A DNA stretch of 8,768 nt, from positions 1 to 8,768 of the forward strand of contig JAGRAA010000147.1 in the NCBI GenBank assembly GCA_020435185.1, read 5' to 3'. The notes below the pieces were generated by a model. It had not been told where the DNA came from. It made no database searches and saw only the letters and a program-made list of their open reading frames with translations. A program made the position numbers and the translations under genes. Positions 6,816 to 8,768 of this stretch are shown in pieces (position 1 is the first letter of the stretch; each line of letters opens with the position of its first letter). Source of the DNA: Bdellovibrionales bacterium. GTDB taxonomy: Bacteria > Bdellovibrionota > Bdellovibrionia > Bdellovibrionales > UBA1609.

Positions 6816-8768
6816 ATGAATATGGATCCTCAAGAACATAAAAATAGCTTTTCCAGTGAGCCTCAAAATCACTTCGAACCCGTTAACGTAACACTTGATG
6901 AGGTATTAAAAAATCACACTCATGAAAAATCTATAAATCTGTCTGGATCTGATTCCCTCTTCAGTTTAGCCTTTTTTTTGACCCAGTCCTCTTCTCCCAT
7001 TGTTAAAAACCAAACAAATTTAGTTATCTTGCCAGATCAAAAATCTGTAGAGAAATTCACCAAAGAAGTGCTCTTCTTTAACCCCGATGCCCGGGTCTTT
7101 GCTCTACAAGAGTATGATATGAACGTATACTCGGGGCTTTATCCCAGCAAAAAAATTGTTTCTCGGAGAGTTTCATGGTGTTACAGAGCTCAAAACGCAA
7201 AAAAATCTGACATTTTCGTGACAAGCATCACCGGGGCATTACAAAAAACCCTGCCAGTAGACACTCTCTTTGACAATAGTTTTCATTTTCAAAAAGATTC
7301 CGATTGGGAGCCGGGCTTTTTAGAGCATTTACAAGAAATTGGCTATCTCTCTACCCCTCTTGTAGAAGATGTCGGACAGGTTGCTGTTCGTGGTGGCATT
7401 ATTGACATTTTTTCTCCAGCGCATAAATGGCCTATTCGATTGGAATTATTTGGGAACACGATCGAAAGCTTACGCTTTTTCGATCCAGAAACACAACGCA
7501 CCATCAAAGAATGCTCAAGCTTAGTTGTAATTCCTCCAAGGGAGGTTGTCCTCAACAAAAAACTGCGGCAACCAACGGCCATTGCTTTTACAAATGATCT
7601 CAAAACACGAGAGGTTGAACAAAACGAACAAAGTCGATCTTTTTTAAGAGATCTTTCTAAAGGACATTACTTTCAAGAAATAGATTATTTTTTACCCTAT
7701 CTTTATGATCAACCTACGCTACCCTTGAATCATTTTTTTAACGACTATCGTTGTTGGCACTTTAAACCTCAAGAGATTACCGCCAATGCAGATAATCTAA
7801 CGAAAGAATTAAAAGATAGCTATATCTCTTCTCAGCAAAATCCTCTTTGTCCAAGGCCAGAATTAATTTTTGCAAATTTAGATTCTTTCAAAAAAAACAT
7901 TACTCAATCTGTTTATTTCGACAAAGTCATTTTACATGAACACGAAAACGATTTGGATTTTGAGTTCCGAGTTCATTCTCTTCAAGAGTTTCAAAAACAG
8001 TCTGCTGTATTCATCAAACAACCTCATGAACACAAAGAATTTATAAAACAAAAATTACACGATTGGATGCGTGATAGCGCCATATTTATTTCGTGCCAGA
8101 CAGAACATCAATCTCAAAAAATAAAATCGTTACTTGACGATTTAGATATAAAATCTCAAATTGTGGAATCTCATCACTATGAATGGCATACTTGGAAAGA
8201 TTTAAAAAATCAAAATTCCATTCTCATCTTGCCAAGAGGTTCATTTGAAAGCATGCGCATCCCCTCTGAGCAATTGGTCTTTCTTCGCGATGATGATTTT
8301 TTTGGTCACAAATCTCATAATCTTAAAAAAAATACACACAAATCTTTTACCCAAAGTGTTTCCGCATTGAACTTTGGAGATTTAAAGTCGGGCGACTATG
8401 TTGTCCACAAACAACACGGGGTGGGCATCTATCAGAATTTAACTTTAATGGGCATTCAGGGAGTAGACGCTGAATTTATACAAATACAGTATAAGGGAAA
8501 TGATAAACTCTACTTACCCGTCTACAGAATAGGACAAATTCAAAAATACAGTGGTCCCAAAAACCCCCAATTTATAGATAAGTTGGGAGGAACTGGATGG
8601 CAAAAAACTCAAACAAAGGTAAAGGCTCACCTCAGAGATCTCGCTTCGGAGCTTTTAAACCTCTACGCTAAAAGATCTCAAACCATTAGACCGCCCTTAT
8701 CTGACCCAGATAGTGATTACTATGCTTTTGAAAACTCCTTTCCTTTTGACGAAACCAATGATCAACTC
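6816..8768 (+). CDS. mfd: Transcription-repair coupling factor Mfd (N-terminal 651 residues, cut off by window edge)
   Basis: Mfd is a cytoplasmic DNA translocase that pushes or removes RNA polymerase stalled at DNA damage and recruits UvrA to start excision repair. I translated it from the ATG at 6816; the frame is open to the last base. Residues about 45-235 are the UvrB-like module. It includes GQVAVRGGIIDIF (187-199) and FDPETQR, with Arg192, Arg208 and Phe212 at the spacing of E. coli Arg165, Arg181 and Phe185, reported as UvrA-contacting. Residues about 240-515 are poorly conserved. Residues about 524-580 are the RNA-polymerase-interacting CarD-like domain: GDYVVHKQHGVGIY, then DKLYLPV and KYSG. 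KLGGTGW and FPFDETNDQL lead into the translocase, whose Walker A and helicase motifs lie past the edge (full Mfd is about 1150 residues). The ribosome site is weak (TTGAG). TTG at 6807 is the only other in-frame start upstream before a stop at 6801; Met3 is also possible. The N terminus seems some 25-30 residues longer than in E. coli. Confidence 0.96.
   Translation, partial: MNMDPQEHKNSFSSEPQNHFEPVNVTLDEVLKNHTHEKSINLSGSDSLFSLAFFLTQSSSPIVKNQTNLVILPDQKSVEKFTKEVLFFNPDARVFALQEYDMNVYSGLYPSKKIVSRRVSWCYRAQNAKKSDIFVTSITGALQKTLPVDTLFDNSFHFQKDSDWEPGFLEHLQEIGYLSTPLVEDVGQVAVRGGIIDIFSPAHKWPIRLELFGNTIESLRFFDPETQRTIKECSSLVVIPPREVVLNKKLRQPTAIAFTNDLKTREVEQNEQSRSFLRDLSKGHYFQEIDYFLPYLYDQPTLPLNHFFNDYRCWHFKPQEITANADNLTKELKDSYISSQQNPLCPRPELIFANLDSFKKNITQSVYFDKVILHEHENDLDFEFRVHSLQEFQKQSAVFIKQPHEHKEFIKQKLHDWMRDSAIFISCQTEHQSQKIKSLLDDLDIKSQIVESHHYEWHTWKDLKNQNSILILPRGSFESMRIPSEQLVFLRDDDFFGHKSHNLKKNTHKSFTQSVSALNFGDLKSGDYVVHKQHGVGIYQNLTLMGIQGVDAEFIQIQYKGNDKLYLPVYRIGQIQKYSGPKNPQFIDKLGGTGWQKTQTKVKAHLRDLASELLNLYAKRSQTIRPPLSDPDSDYYAFENSFPFDETNDQL

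Noticed and set aside
7343..7603. Minus-strand open frame of 86 codons
   Set aside because: It is antisense to the conserved UvrB-like part of mfd (VRGGIIDIF region), and the product resembles nothing known to me.
1..8768. Mobile elements, CRISPR arrays, tRNA or rRNA genes, defence genes
   Set aside because: Reading through both strands, I found no repeat-spacer pattern, transposase, terminal repeats or RNA gene sequence; the window is filled by housekeeping genes.

Overview
The window is an ordinary, well-conserved piece of a bacterial chromosome. It is AT-rich, gene-dense and shows no sign of mobile DNA. The layout is seven genes on the minus strand (positions 6658 down to 1), which encode the membrane arm of respiratory complex I. 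A 157-base divergent intergenic region follows, then the first 651 codons of mfd on the plus strand (6816 to the right edge). Every open stretch over about 300 bases is accounted for by these eight genes.

Read in the direction of transcription, the minus-strand operon is nuoA, nuoH, nuoJ, nuoK, nuoL, nuoM, nuoN; nuoN runs off the left edge. Spacers are 3 to 14 bases, and nuoJ and nuoK overlap by 8 bases, so this is one transcription unit with probable translational coupling. The products are exactly the seven integral-membrane subunits of NADH:quinone oxidoreductase. NuoH and NuoA form the quinone-site and connecting part, NuoJ and NuoK the connecting transmembrane core, and NuoL, NuoM and NuoN the antiporter-like proton pumps. 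The catalytic glutamates and lysines of the proton path are present in each. The hydrophilic-arm genes (nuoB, C, D, E, F, G, I) are not between nuoA and nuoJ, where the E. coli order would place them. They must be elsewhere if the enzyme is a full complex I.

The mfd gene encodes the transcription-repair coupling factor. The window holds its UvrB-like N-terminal module, a poorly conserved middle and the RNA-polymerase-interacting (CarD-like) domain. It stops just before the Walker A motif of the translocase.

The organism is a respiring bacterium with a low-GC genome. The long NuoH, the AT-rich codon use and the general look of the proteins would suit a Bdellovibrionota or other former deltaproteobacterial lineage, but this is a guess from memory of the families. 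I see no undescribed system here; the most notable point is the split, membrane-arm-only nuo operon.
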